Assembly (NCBI GenBank): GCA_026120185.1
Contig: JANUWF010001188.1
Span: forward strand, 1,674,001 to 1,738,000
Direction: 5' to 3'
From: Voacanga thouarsii
Taxonomy: Eukaryota; Streptophyta; Magnoliopsida; Gentianales; Apocynaceae
DNA: 64,000 nucleotides
This document shows, piece after piece, positions 33,594 to 45,129 of this stretch; positions within the stretch are counted from its first letter, which is position 1, and each line of letters begins with the position of its first letter. The position numbers were made by a program, and so were the translations under genes. The notes under the pieces are model-generated. The model did no database searches, was not told the DNA's origin, and worked only from the letters and a program-made list of their open reading frames with translations.

Positions 33594-35879
33594 TCTTTAT
33601 AACTAGACCACATCAAATAAAATAAAAGCAATACTTTAAAATTAATCTTTTTACAACCTAAAATACATGAATAAATCCAAAATAAATCGCTTGCTACCAT
33701 CTCTCAAAACATCATGTAAGAAAAATAACATAAAGTCTTCAAAGCATAGGCAACAAATCTAGCTATTGACCTCCACAGCAGGATCGACCTGAAAACATGG
33801 CAAAAAAGGTGATGAGATAAAAATCTCAGTAAGCCCGTGTGTGTTTTGAGTGTTTAAGGTAAAACAATTCATATATGCAAGTTGTAAAAGTCTCATAAGA
33901 AAAAGTGCTGGTAAGCATTAAATAAATGTTGAAAATAAAGAGTAGTGTTTTGCTTTTCAAACCATATATGTGCACAATAAATATAACCACTCAAAGGGGT
34001 AGCCATGGGTTACCACACGTTGGGCCCCATGACCACATGGTCAGTATGCCACACGTTGAGCATGCTGACAAAAGGTAGGTGTACGGCCTACCGGGTGAGA
34101 TATTCCTCCATTTCTACATCCGAACATACCGGTTGTCCACTCCAAAAACACACAGTCCACTTGACTAAAACTTGCTAGCTCGGACGGCCTAACCAAGTAG
34201 TATGTCACTTCTCCAAATTGAGTTCATCTTCTGGAGATGGTCTCCTGCTAGAAGACTCGCTCTTGCTCTTCAAAACTAGTACTACTAGCCTATCCTTGTT
34301 AAGTACTCAACGTTGATTGTCCCACTTGGGAGAAAATTGATCATGTATTGATTTACATGGAAATAGCAATTAAGGGTTTCTAAAATTCTTGTCAAAGTTG
34401 GGTTTTAGAAAGAGTTTAGTATTTTGTGTAAAACTACTTGTTTAATTTTCAAATGATTTGCTTGACTGAAATAAAAAGGGAAACAGTCCTTAATTGCCAA
34501 TACAAAATGAATGTCCATACACATCACATTAGGCTTGCCATAGTAATTTTATATCTTCAAATAATTCCATGCAAGAGCTTACCTGATCCTTTGCTTGCTC
34601 GATCACAACAAAAATCCTCCAAGGCTGACCTCACCCCGCTTGGGGTAAACACAAGGCATAAGGTTATACTCGAACTATACTTGCCTTACACAAATAATTC
34701 CTAGTTCAACTAATTACAACCATAACCATAATGTCTTAAGCTTTAAGGCTAGATTTTATAAAATATGTCTAGCTTGATAAGTTAAAATAACTAGGGGTTC
34801 TAAAATAATTATTAATAAGTTATAGGTTCAAATAATAAATCTTGAGTACTATTGCTAATAAATAAACTAGGGTTTAAATGTTGAATAATCCTAATTAATA
34901 TTAGTAAATGGTAATTTAAAAATAGTTTTATTATAAATAAATAATAAATTACAATTAATTTTTAATAGATAATAAATAATTAGTAATAAATAAAATTAAT
35001 AATAAATAAATTATATTAAATTTTTGTTTAATAAATAACAAAAAAATTTTAATATAAATTATATTTATGAATATAGGTAAAAGTTTGAACTATGGTCTAC
35101 AAGGTCATTAGTATTTTATTTGTTATTATTATTTATATAAAAGATCTTATTTACTATTATACATACATACATATATATATATATTATTTTTAATAAAAGA
35201 TATTATTTATTTGACTAGTAAAATATCAATATTTCATTTAATATTCCATTTCTAAAACTTCCTAGGAATTTCGAAATCTTTAGAGAAAAATATAGTAATA
35301 ATTTTAATTAAGGTAATAAAATTTGCTAACTAAAATAACCTAGGATCAACAAGAATATGATCATGGTTCCCTTTACAAAACAAGATCATGAACACATTCT
35401 CCAATATCAATCATTAAACGAATCCATTCATGAGCATAGGCTTAAATCAACACATACTATCATATGGTCAAATCCCTACTAGGCATAATCATAATCATGG
35501 CTCAAAGGAGATATGAACATAAAAATCCTATTCACCAAATGTGTCATAATATCTAACATGCTTTAAACATCTATAATTTCCTTAAGACATAACGAACATA
35601 CATTGATTCTCAAGAAAATCCATATAGCTTAAACATACACTACTATTCTCAGGTCTAATCTCAACCCCTTCATTCATATGCATATACTCAATCCCCTATT
35701 CATATTCTATTCTCCCTATCAACATCTACGAGAAATGAATTTAGAATTAAAAAGAAGAATTAAGGAGAAATACTTGATTGATGTGTACTTCGATGAAGAT
35801 TTAAAAAGGTCCACGCGATTGAGAGTCTTGAATTTGCTATGCATGGAGAAAAATAGCCATGGTTGTAATCCACCATTTT

Positions 35880-35882
<3 letters not shown>

Positions 35883-35912
<30 letters not shown>
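35883..35912. repeat. (GA)n microsatellite in Gypsy-B 5' LTR
   Basis: About 15 units; counterpart of 24448-24479. Confidence 0.9.
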
Positions 35913-35915
<3 letters not shown>

Positions 35916-37506
35916 TAGCATGATATGTTGTAGGTTGAATGAAAGAAGATGAACAAAGGAGTTGTTCTTGGTTACCTTGATGATGTTCTTGAGATTTCAA
36001 TAAAAAAAAAAAAAATTGGTTTTGATCTAAATGCCAATTCTTGTTTTCGAGATTTGGTGTTATAAATCCTAGACATGAACTCTAGGGAGTATGTAGGAAT
36101 AATCTGGATTTTTTGAGAGGATTAGAGGTGTTTAGAGTGGGTTTTGGCTTGAAGAAAGGGAGTGTGTGTTCTTGGTGAAAATTGAGAGAGTTTGAGGGAA
36201 ATATACTGCACGAAATTTGGGAATGCTAGCCGAATGATTTTCGGAGTTTAGGAGTTTCGGTTTTTAGCATAGAGAGGAAGAGAGAAATCTAATTGTTTGA
36301 AATTCAAATGGAGAGATTTGAGGAGTGGTTTGAGGTATAGGATATGTTAAGGGTGTTTGATTCATGGAGGTTTCTTGGAGCTGCAATGGAGCCGGCTGGA
36401 CTGGTTTGCTTTGATGAAATGAACAGAGATTGATGGAGCTTTATGGCTGGCCAAAATTTAGAGCTCAATGGCAGAGGAATTTCTGGTTATGAAGCCTAGT
36501 ACAAGGGTGTTTTCATGGAGTAAATGCTGGAAATTTTTTAAATTGAAATTGTAGTTTGAATGGAGTGATCTTAGGAGATATTTGAGGTGTGGTTATAGAG
36601 TCCAAGTGTGCAAGGTAATTGGAAAGGTTGATGGTGTTCAGTTCATGGCTAAACAAGGGTCATTTTACAGAGGTTTGAGGGTGGTTTCTTCGGTCTAGGC
36701 CTAAGGGAACAAAGCTGGAAATTTCTGGTTTCATGGTGTCCTAAGGTTTGAATGTTGGTTGCAATTTTCTGTGCAGTTTTCTGCAATATCCTTGCCCAAT
36801 TTGCAGAGGTTCTTGAGACGTGTTTAAGGGTCCTTTAAGGCTATTTTCCAGCCTTCTTTATGAAGGAAAAGTAGAGGAGTTCTGCTGGATTGAAGGTAGA
36901 AGAAAACAGCTTCATTTTCTGGTTAGAGGTAGTGAAATTGCCCAGAATTTTTTTTTCTGGTTTTTGTAGTTTTTTGTGCAGTCCGAATTGCACAGAATTT
37001 TCAGTCTTCAAGCTAAATAAATTAGCCATATTTCTGGCAGTAAATGAGTAAGAAAGCTGGCTATGTTTTTCGAAGGTTAGGCTGCTCAAGAATCTAGAAA
37101 ATTTCTAGGTTTCTTCCATGAAGAACATGATCACTTTGAAGATGAGTTTGAAGGTTCCACCATGGTGATTAATTTCCCTTGGGAACCTTTCCTAACTCCT
37201 CTCCTATTTTCAGTCAATCCTCCAACTTCCAAGATCCATTTTCAAAATTCAAAGACAAGAGATCCTTGCTGAATTTTCTGGAATTAAAATGATGGATTAT
37301 GATAAATTTTGAACAAATTTAATTTGTGAAGGTGTTAGGACAAGCTAAAGGTAATAAAAGAACAAGAATTCCTCTAGAATTCTTTTTAGGACATGATGAT
37401 AGAATTTGGACATTCTCTTCATGTCTCCCCTAAGATAACATTCCTATCTTTATGGAATGTAAGAAAACAAAAATTCAAACTTAACTAAGATAATCATGAT
37501 TAAAAC

Positions 37507-37578
37507 TTAAGTGGTGGGATTTGAACTCATGACCTTAGAGATTAGTTCACAAAGCTCTAACCACTTAACCACACTGAC
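37507..37578 (-). other. tRNA-like module in Gypsy-B 5' LTR
   Basis: 72 nt. D arm GTTA / AGTGGTTA / GAGC keeps the D-loop GG. T arm is ATGAG / TTCAAAT / CCCAC. Acceptor GTCAGTG faces CACTTAA. Offset about 247 bp from the LTR start. Confidence 0.6.
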
Positions 37579-37829
37579 TCTGGTTTTTATTTTCTCACCA
37601 AAATATTCTACTTATTTAATTCACAAGCTATCTTCCTATTTTGACCTCAAGCAAAATTGCCATTTTATCTTTCCTACTCAATAAGCATAACCAAGCCTTT
37701 TAATCTATAAATCATAATTCTAAAGCATATAAAATCATTCAAAAACATATATATTAATGCAAAATGATATGATATGCATCCCGACCCCCTTATTCTAAGG
37801 TTGGCTTTTGGTGGAGGTTTCACACGAGA

Positions 37830-38159
37830 TCTCAAAGCAACTATTCTGTTGCAAAATGGCAAAAGGTTCTTCTATGGCCATTCATGGGCTGAAGATACTT
37901 GGGCTTGATAGAGAAGTTTGGATCTCTCAGGTTTGCAATAGATTATGACTTAAGTGTTGACTTAATTCTACAGTCTTTACCTAATAGTTTCTCACAATTT
38001 GTGATTGACTATCAGATGAATAACATTGAGTTCACCATTCTTGAGTTGATCAATCTTCTCAAAACTATGGAGTCCTCCAAGAAGAAGGTTTCCAATGCAG
38101 TTTTAATGGTAGAATCTTCTTCTTCTTAGAAGAAAGTTCAAAACAAGAAGAAGGCTCAC
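37830..38159 (+). pseudogene. Copia-2 gag, 3' part
   Basis: Continuation of the 21749-22088 gag after Gypsy-B. 37899-38129 is open and contains SVDLILQSLPNSFSQFVIDY. A TAG follows at 38127-38129, and the frame then runs on into the zinc knuckle piece. Confidence 0.85.
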
Positions 38160-39044
38160 ATGAAACCCAAATGTAGTGTGAAGAAGAAGGACGCAGCTAC
38201 CAAGGGCCCATGCTATCATTATGGTAAGATGGGCCATTGGAGGCGCAACTGCAAGGCCTACTTGGAGACCGTTAAGGATAAGAAGCAGAAGGAGAAGCTT
38301 ACAAGCACTTCTACTTCTACTCCGGGTATGTTTATGATTGAAATAAATACTGCCTTTAGAAATGAGATATGGATATTAGATACTGGATATGGATCTCATT
38401 TGTGCAATAACTTGCAGGGACTAAAGGACAGTAGAAGGCTAGAGAAAGGCGACGTGGACCTATGTACTGCAAATGGGGCAATGATTGTTGCACTTACTGT
38501 AGGGACATATGAGCTGAACCTGCCTTCAAGATTAATTCTAGAGATACAAAACTATTATTATGTACCAGTTTTAATGAAAAATATTATCTCAGTTGCATGT
38601 TTAGACTTAAATGGATTTCATTTGATATTTAAGAATAAATGTTATTCTTTTTCATTGAATGATATTCATTATGGTTCAGCAACTTTGATTAATGGTTTAT
38701 ATGTTCTAAACTTGGATAATCCAGTTCTCAATATAAATAATAAGAAATCTAAAATGGATAACTCTAACACCTCTTACTTATGGCATTATCGTTTGGGCCG
38801 TGTAAATGAAAATTGTGTTTCTAAGTTACACAAGCTTAGTAACTTAGGGTCATTTAATTATGAATCATATGGCACATGCGAATCTTTTTTACTAGGTAAA
38901 ATGGCTCAAACTCCCTTTTTAGGAAAAGGAGAAAGAGTTAAAGAGTTATTAGAACTCATACATTCTGATGTATGTGGCACAATGTCAATACAAGCAAGAG
39001 GAGGTTATAACTATTTCATAACCTTCATCGATGATTTCTCATGA
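38160..39044 (+). CDS. Copia-2 gag knuckle, protease and N-terminal integrase
   Basis: 294 open codons. The knuckle reads CYHYGKMGHWRRNC: its second Cys is Tyr, so zinc binding is likely lost. Protease has WILDTGYGSHLC. The integrase finger has YLWHYRLGRVNENCVSKL, with the second His replaced by Arg, then a CESFLLGK segment in which only one Cys of CxxC remains. The first catalytic Asp is in HSDVCGTM near residue 269. Ends at a TGA after FITFIDDFS. Copia-1 keeps the knuckle and His residues. Confidence 0.88.
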   Translation: MKPKCSVKKKDAATKGPCYHYGKMGHWRRNCKAYLETVKDKKQKEKLTSTSTSTPGMFMIEINTAFRNEIWILDTGYGSHLCNNLQGLKDSRRLEKGDVDLCTANGAMIVALTVGTYELNLPSRLILEIQNYYYVPVLMKNIISVACLDLNGFHLIFKNKCYSFSLNDIHYGSATLINGLYVLNLDNPVLNINNKKSKMDNSNTSYLWHYRLGRVNENCVSKLHKLSNLGSFNYESYGTCESFLLGKMAQTPFLGKGERVKELLELIHSDVCGTMSIQARGGYNYFITFIDDFS

Positions 39045-39869
39045 TACGGGTATTTGTATTTAATGAAATATAAATTTGAGGCATTTGAAAAGTTCAAAGA
39101 CTTCAAGAATGAAATAGAGAAACAACTTAGCAAAAGTATTAAGACTCTAAGATCTGATCGAGGAGGAGAATACTTGAGCCAAGAGTTTCAGAGTTATCTT
39201 AGAGATAATGGGATATTTTCTCAATGAATTCCACCACATACACCTCAACATAATGGTATATCTGAGAAAATGAATCGAACCATTCTAGACATGGTACGGA
39301 CCATGATGGCTTCTGCAGACCTACTAAAATTGTTTTGGGGGCATGCACTAGAAACTTCTATTTATATACTAAACAGAGTTCCAATAAAAACGGTTGATTC
39401 TACCCTATTTGAGATGTTCTTTGGTAAGAAACTAAAGTTATCTTACTTGCGAGTATGGGGTTGTCCTGCTATTGTCTAAAGGCCACAGTCAAACAAACTT
39501 GATAGTAAGTCTGACAAATGTTTATTTGTAGGATATCTGAAAGAATCTTTCGGATATTACTTTTACCTTCCTTCCAAAAATAAATTATTTGTTTCAAGAA
39601 GATCAAAAAAATGAGGATCAATCATCTGATCCTACATCTATTGAGAGAATAGATGAACCTTCTACTACACGAGAACCTCGTAGGTTTGGTAGGATATGTG
39701 TGGCACCTCGAGAGATGGATTTCTCATTAGTGACCACAATGACGTATTGCTCATAGATGAAGATGAGCCTACTACATACAAGGATGTTCTGAACAGTTCA
39801 TAATCTGGCAAATGGCTTGAGGCCATGATGTCAGAGATGGATTCTATGTACGATAACTAAGTATGGACT
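39045..39869 (+). pseudogene. Copia-2 integrase core and C-terminus
   Basis: The second Asp (RSDRGGEYLSQEF near 39153-39190) and the Glu (ISEKMNRTILDM near 39258-39293) are kept, but stops occur at 39042, near 39223 and 39477. 39270-39479 is open. The part 39480-39869 aligns with Copia-1 1080-1500 but lacks about 60 bp near 39597. Confidence 0.82.
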
Positions 39870-40454
39870 TTGGTTGATCCACCTAAAAGAATTAAACTGA
39901 TTAGGTGCAAATGGGTTTTCAAGAAGAAAATGGAAATAGACGGTAACTTAGTTACCTATAAAGCACGTCTAGTGGTGAAGGGTTATTGTGAACAACATGG
40001 TATTAATTATGACGAAACCTTCTTGCCAGTAGCCATGTTAAAATCAATCAGGATACTCCTAGCCATTACTGCTCATTATGATTATGAGATTTGGCAAATG
40101 GATGTGAAAACAGCTTTCCTAAATGGAAATCTAACTGAGGAAGTGTATATGACACAACTTGAGCGTTTCACATCCAATGATAGCACAAAGGTGTGCAAGC
40201 TGCAAAGGTCTATTTATAGACTTAAGCAGGCTTGTAAGAGTTGGAACATCCGTTTTGATGAAACAATTAAAGATTTTGGTTTCATTCAAAACATGGATAA
40301 GCCTTGTGTATACAAGAAGGTTAGTAGGAGTGCAATCATTTTCTTATTACTTTATGTAGATAACATATTGCTAATAGAAAATGACATACCTGTTTTGCAA
40401 ACGGTTAAAATTTGGTTGTCCAAACAATTCTCCATGAAAGACCTTGGGAAGTAA
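39870..40454 (+). CDS. Copia-2 reverse transcriptase
   Basis: 194 open codons. It has CKWVFKKKMEIDGNLVTYKA near 13-32, the [13 protein letters not shown] block near 77-90, and LLYVDNILLIEND near 163: the active-site YVDD has become YVDN, which would abolish polymerase activity. A frame change at about 40445 breaks it from the downstream part (40412-40750), which has the QSTYIDKLLKRF block and then a TAA. Confidence 0.88.
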   Translation: MVDPPKRIKLIRCKWVFKKKMEIDGNLVTYKARLVVKGYCEQHGINYDETFLPVAMLKSIRILLAITAHYDYEIWQMDVKTAFLNGNLTEEVYMTQLERFTSNDSTKVCKLQRSIYRLKQACKSWNIRFDETIKDFGFIQNMDKPCVYKKVSRSAIIFLLLYVDNILLIENDIPVLQTVKIWLSKQFSMKDLGK

Positions 40455-41155
40455 CCTATATTCTTGGAATAAAGATCTATAGAGATAGATCTAAAAGGTT
40501 GTTAGGTCTTTCGCAGTCTACATACATTGATAAACTACTAAAGAGGTTTAGCATGGATCAATCTAAAAAAAGATTCTTACCTATGTTACATGGTGTAAGC
40601 TCTTCAAAGTCGATGTCTCTCAAGACACAAGTTGAAATGGATCATATGAGTAATATTTCATATGCCTCGGCAGTTAGATCTATCATGTATGCTATAATAT
40701 GTACTAGGCTCGATGTATCTTGTACTCTCAATTTGACGAGCAGATACTAATCTGACCCGGGTAAGGGTCATTGGGTCACTGTAAAGAAAATCCTTAAGTA
40801 CTTACAAAGGACTAAGAATGTGTTCTTAATATACGGAGAAGGTGATTTGAAAATAAACGGATATACTGATGCTAGTTTTCAATCTGACAAAGATGATTTC
40901 AAATTACAATCTAGCTATGTGTTTACGTTGTATGGAGGGGCAATAAGTTGGAAGAGTTTCAAACAAGAGACTATTGCTGACTCTACGATAGAAGTTGAGT
41001 ACATTGCTGCTTCTGAAGCAGCTAAGGAAATAAAGATAGAGAGCGTTCCCATAGTTGAGAACATAGCTGACCAGGTTACAAAAGCCCTATCCCAAAAGAA
41101 ACATGATTGTTATGTTGAGTCATTCGGTATTAGATACAAGAATGATTGGCTCTAG
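40455..41155 (+). pseudogene. Copia-2 RT end and RNase H, internally deleted
   Basis: 40455-40750 continues RT. 40820-41155 holds RNase H with GYTDASFQSDKDDF and EVEYIAASEAAKE, then jumps to VENIADQVTKALSQKKH. The middle of RNase H (about 60-70 residues carrying the later catalytic acids and His) is missing. The last codon is followed immediately by the polypurine tract. Confidence 0.85.
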
Positions 41156-41156
41156 T

Positions 41157-41169
41157 GCAAGTGGGAGTT
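41157..41169 (+). promoter_or_regulatory. Copia-2 polypurine tract
   Basis: GCAAGTGGGAGTT directly before the 3' LTR start TGTTAGTG at 41170. Typical copia plus-strand primer. Confidence 0.75.
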
Positions 41170-44100
41170 TGTTAGTGTTATACACTAGAGGCAATCACTT
41201 GTACATTGTACATGACACATTTTATTTTAATAAAATGTATTATTTATCTCACAGTTTCTTTTATTTACTTTTGTGTAAAATAACTATTAGATAAAGTCCT
41301 TAGTACAACACTATGTTAAGGAAATCATGATAGAGATCATGATATGAGATTTCTACTACACTGTATAATGTTAGTACTTAAATAGTCCTAAGTCATAGTA
41401 TTAATGAGAAATGACATCATTAATGCATTAAGACTAGCATGTGTTAGACTTCTAGATTTGATCAGGCGGTGGTTCTCATATCCATGAGTATTGAGAAATT
41501 CAAAGTTAACACATGGATGCTTGTTAATGGAACAAGTACATTGGATGACCTAGTTATGAGATAATCACATGGATAACTATTTAGTGCCAGTGAGATAATC
41601 TCAATATAGCAAGCGTACAAGTATCCTTAGACTTGAGATCTCCAAGATACTTTATTTGCTAAGTATTGTGCTTTGATTCCAATCTATGGAGCCAGATCGA
41701 GGGCCGCCTATGGGATGGATATTGGGTACATTGTGAGGTAAACGAAAGTAGTTGAGAGGGCCTGTTAGTGTTTTGCCCTAGTGGCGATCACTTATACATT
41801 GTATATAACATATTTTATTTTAATAAAAGGCATTATTTATCTTACAGTTTCTTTTGTTTACTTTTGTGTAATACAACTATTAGATAAAGTCCTTAGTGCA
41901 TCACTTTGTTAAGAAAATCATGATAGAGGTCATGATATGAGATTCCTGCTACACTATATAGTGTTAGCACTTAAATAGTCCCTAGTCATAATATTAATGA
42001 GATATGACATCATTAATGCGTTAAGACTAGTATGTGTTAGACTTCCTGATTTAATTGGGCGGTATTTCTCATATCCGTGAGTATTGGGATACTCAAAGTT
42101 AACATGTGGATGCTTGTTAATAGAACAAGTACATTGGTTGACCTAGCTATGAGATAATCACATGGATAACTATTTAATGCCAGTGATATAATCTCAATAT
42201 AGCAAACGTGCAAGTATCCTTAGACTTGAGATCTCCAAGGTACTTTGTTTGCTGAACATTGTGCTTTGATTCCAATCTCTAGAGCCAGATCGAGGGCCGC
42301 CTATGGGATGGATATTGGGTACATTGTGAGGTAACAAAAGTAGTTAAGAGGGTCAGTAAAGGTTTCACCACTCCTAATAATAGGGGCGAATATCTCACGG
42401 CCACTTGTTGGAATTACTACTCAAGAAGTCCTTGGCTAAGGCGACTGTGTATTGAAAACAGTTCCAGTTGATACACATCTAAAGTAATGGGTTCTTGGTA
42501 CAAGTAATATTATATTTGGGCTAGAATTAATATATTCTGGAGGGAGTTAGCACTTATTTCGTACTCCAAACCGAACGAGATATTGTATGGTGAAAGGAGT
42601 TAATTACACTGTAATTTGTTATTGAAAGGTTCATATCAAGCTAGTTGTCTTCCGGGACTCTTGGGTGGTCATAATATGTTTTTAGATACCTCTCATCATA
42701 TGGGATTATGGTTTTATTAATTTATCAATTAATAAACCAATCCTGATTAGAATTACTATGATTAATTCAGATTAATTATGAATTATTAATCTCAAAGACG
42801 TTTAGATTAATTCATGTTCGCACCATACAATATGTGTGTGACCATAATTAATTAGAATTAATCATATTGATTCTAATCTGGATTGGTTTATTAATTCATC
42901 AATTAATAAACTCATATTCCCATATCATGAGCGGTATCTAGCAACACATCATGACTACCCAAGAGTCCAGGAATTCAAGTGGCTTGACATAAACACTTCA
43001 ATAACAAACTATAGTGCAATTAACTCATTTTACCATACAATATCTCATTCGGTTTGGAGTATGGAATTAGTGCCAACTCCCTCCAAAACATATATTAATT
43101 CTAGCCCGAATACAATAGTACTTGTACCAAGAACCCACTACTCTAGATGTGTATCAAATGGAACTATTTCCAATACACAATTGCCTTGGCAAAGAACTTC
43201 TCGAGTAGTAATTCCTACAAGTGGCCGTGAGATATTCACCCCTACTATTAGGAGTGGTGAATCCTTTGTTGACCCTCTCAACTACTTTTGTTTACCTCAC
43301 AATATACCTAATATCCATCCTATAGGCGGCCTTCGATCTGGCTCCAGAGATTGGAATCAAAGCAAAAAGCTCAGCAAACAAAGTACCTTGAAGATCTCAA
43401 GTCTAATGATACTTGCACGTTTACTATATTGAGATTATATTACTAGCACTAAATAGTTATCCATGTGATTATCTCATAGCTTGGTCATCCATTTGTTAAC
43501 TTTAAGTATCTCAATACTCACGGATATAACAACCACCGCATGATCAAATCAGGAAGTCTAACACATGCTAGTCTTAACGTATTAATCATGTCCTGTCTTA
43601 TTAATACTACGACTTGGGACTATTTAAGTACTAACACTATACAGTGTAATAGGAATCTCATATCGTGATTTCCTTAACACAGTGTTATACTAGGGACTTT
43701 ATCGAGTAGTTGTTTTACACAAAAGTAAACAAAAGAAACTGTAAGATAAATAATCTCTTTTATTAAATTAAAATGTGTCATATACAACATACAAGTGATT
43801 ACCTCTAGGGCATAACAATAACATTAATTGCAAGAAAGAGAAGTTGTTATGGCCAAATTATAATTAGTTATAATTTATGGGCCAAATTGTAATTGTGAGA
43901 ACTTGATGTTTTCAATTACAATTAGGGAATTCTAATTGTTTTAGAATTCTCATTTTTTGGTAATATTTTCATGACATATAGGATATACATGAAATTCCTA
44001 AGGTGTGAGACACACGAAATAGCATCCAAAACCATCTTCTTTCTCTCTCTCTCTCTGGTGGTTCTTGAGCAACCAAGGAAAACCCTAGCCGCCATCTTAT

Positions 44101-44409
44101 TCATGCTAGCACATAAACATCTTTGTGCTTGAGTATGATCCTCCGTGTAGATTTTTGTTAGAGATAATCACACACTGTGATTATAGTGGTTGGACGTTTA
44201 ACTCTCGTGGTGTTTGATTACGAGAATTGCTGGATTGCGCCTCGACTTGAAGATGAAAATTTTTGTTCTTCAGACGATCAAAGAAAGGTAAAAAGCTGTT
44301 ACCTTTGATCTCTTTATGTCTTGTTTTCTACACATATGCGGATCCTAAGTTAGTATCTTGTTTTCTTTTTTTCGCTGCGCCATATATGATATGCGTGAGA
44401 TACCTAACA
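41170..44409 (+). repeat. Copia-2 3' LTR, rearranged into an inverted repeat
   Basis: Four blocks. 41170-41762: plus-strand first 592 bp of an LTR. 41763-42822: plus-strand first 1.06 kb of an LTR, again starting TGTTAGTG. About 42830-43827: the same kilobase on the minus strand, ending at the complement of an LTR start. 43828-44409: plus-strand last 0.58 kb, ending CCTAACA. The third and second blocks are near-complementary and form a hairpin with arms near 1 kb. No target duplication flanks the inner blocks, and about 80 bp of the LTR are missing where they meet the last block. Confidence 0.8.
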
Positions 44410-45039
44410 GTTAGGAGCCAGAGGCGGCGCCGACTGCAGTCTGGAAGAATTGGCGTTTTTTTTTTAAATTTTTCCAAAAATAATTTTTGGAGCCTTCATC
44501 TTCTTGTTTAGTAAGAACAATTCTCAGTGGATTATTTTTTTTTTAAGCTCAAAATAACAACCAATTTGTTAGTTTAAATGAAACAAAAACAGAAGATTAA
44601 ATTCACAGAATGAAACAGAAGGCAACAACACATGTTCACAGAAAACATTTTTCTTGTAAAAAACCTGTAGCACATACAGAAAACAATTTTTGACAACTTT
44701 CGAAATATGTTGTAACTATTACACAAGCATATTATGCTATGGACTTAACCCACATCAAATTCCAAATCCAAAAACATCCACAAATGTTTTTCTGAATGAA
44801 CCAGAACCAGAGAAAGCCTTCTGTATCAAAATGAAAATAATTTTCATCCATACAAAACCAATACAGAAAACTATTTATACAACCCATGTATTTTGCAATT
44901 ACATATTCCAGAATGTAAGAACGACTCATAACTGGAAACAAGAAACCCACAATGCTCGAAACAATTTCGACTCGAATGAAAATAATTTTTCACAGTGAAC
45001 AGAGACATACACGAATACATGAAATAGCTTTCACGCAAA

Positions 45040-45091
<52 letters not shown>

Positions 45092-45115
45092 TTGTCTACA
45101 AACCACATATAGTAA
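44410..45115 (-). other. Copia-1 leader, primer-site-proximal part
   Basis: Resumes the leader interrupted at 6369. It matches Copia-2 8129-8600 in reverse complement, including the TTTAAACTAACAAATTGGTT stretch. An (AAT)n run lies at 45039-45092. No gene is seen; the plus and minus open frames at 44690-45304 are incidental. Confidence 0.8.
45039..45092. repeat. (AAT)n microsatellite in Copia-1 leader
   Basis: About 18 units. It lies where Copia-2 reads ACATTATTTCTGGC, so it is an expansion of a short ATT. Confidence 0.9.
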
Positions 45116-45128
45116 GGCTCTGATACCA
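45116..45128 (-). promoter_or_regulatory. Copia-1 primer-binding site
   Basis: Minus strand TGGTATCAGAGCC, canonical, one base from the LTR end at 45130. Confidence 0.88.
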
Positions 45129-45129
45129 C

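Larger units (their letters stand above)
22089..37824 (-). mobile_element. Gypsy-B: Tekay/Del-like Ty3/gypsy element inserted in Copia-2 gag
   Basis: 15.7 kb with both LTRs (22089-26395 and 33530-37824), flanked by perfect CGAGA duplications at 22084-22088 and 37825-37829. On each side Copia-2 gag reads GAGATACGAGAT and CGAGATCTCAAAGCAAC, which join into the sequence found unbroken in Copia-1 (3140-3170, antisense). The internal region has an extra 5' ORF, gag, PR, RT, RNase H, integrase and chromodomain, all broken. A copia solo LTR (31204-32892) splits the spacer between the 5' ORF and gag. Same family as Gypsy-A from LTR ends, primer site and proteins. Confidence 0.93.
33530..37824 (-). 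repeat. Gypsy-B 5' LTR (4.3 kb)
   Basis: Homologous to 22089-26395 along its length. It includes the U5 hairpin (33573-33593), a GA tract (35883-35912), the TATA candidate (36060-36066) and the tRNA-like module (37507-37578). It ends GGTTTCACA before the CGAGA duplication. Confidence 0.92.
6370..44409 (+). mobile_element. Copia-2: Angela/BARE-like copia element nested in Copia-1, itself carrying two gypsy elements
   Basis: A complete but heavily interrupted copia element: 5' LTR 6370-8114, primer site 8116-8128, leader, gag from 21749, pol to 41155, polypurine tract, rearranged 3' LTR 41170-44409. Target duplications are GTTAT (6365-6369) and GTTAG (44410-44414), one mismatch. Joining the two flanks gives GAACTGGCGCCAGTTAGGAG, which aligns with the reverse complement of Copia-2's own leader (GAACTGGCGTCGGCTAGGAG), so it landed in a related copia leader. 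Gypsy-A splits its leader and Gypsy-B splits its gag. Once both are removed the element is about 10.4 kb, the expected scale once the enlarged 3' LTR is considered. Confidence 0.9.

Noticed and set aside
41170..44409. A second complete copia element nested in the 3' LTR
   Set aside because: Only LTR segments are present, no primer site or coding sequence, and no target duplications around the inner blocks.
44690..44998. 102-codon plus-strand frame
   Set aside because: Antisense to the copia leader, matches no domain, and is not preserved in Copia-2.
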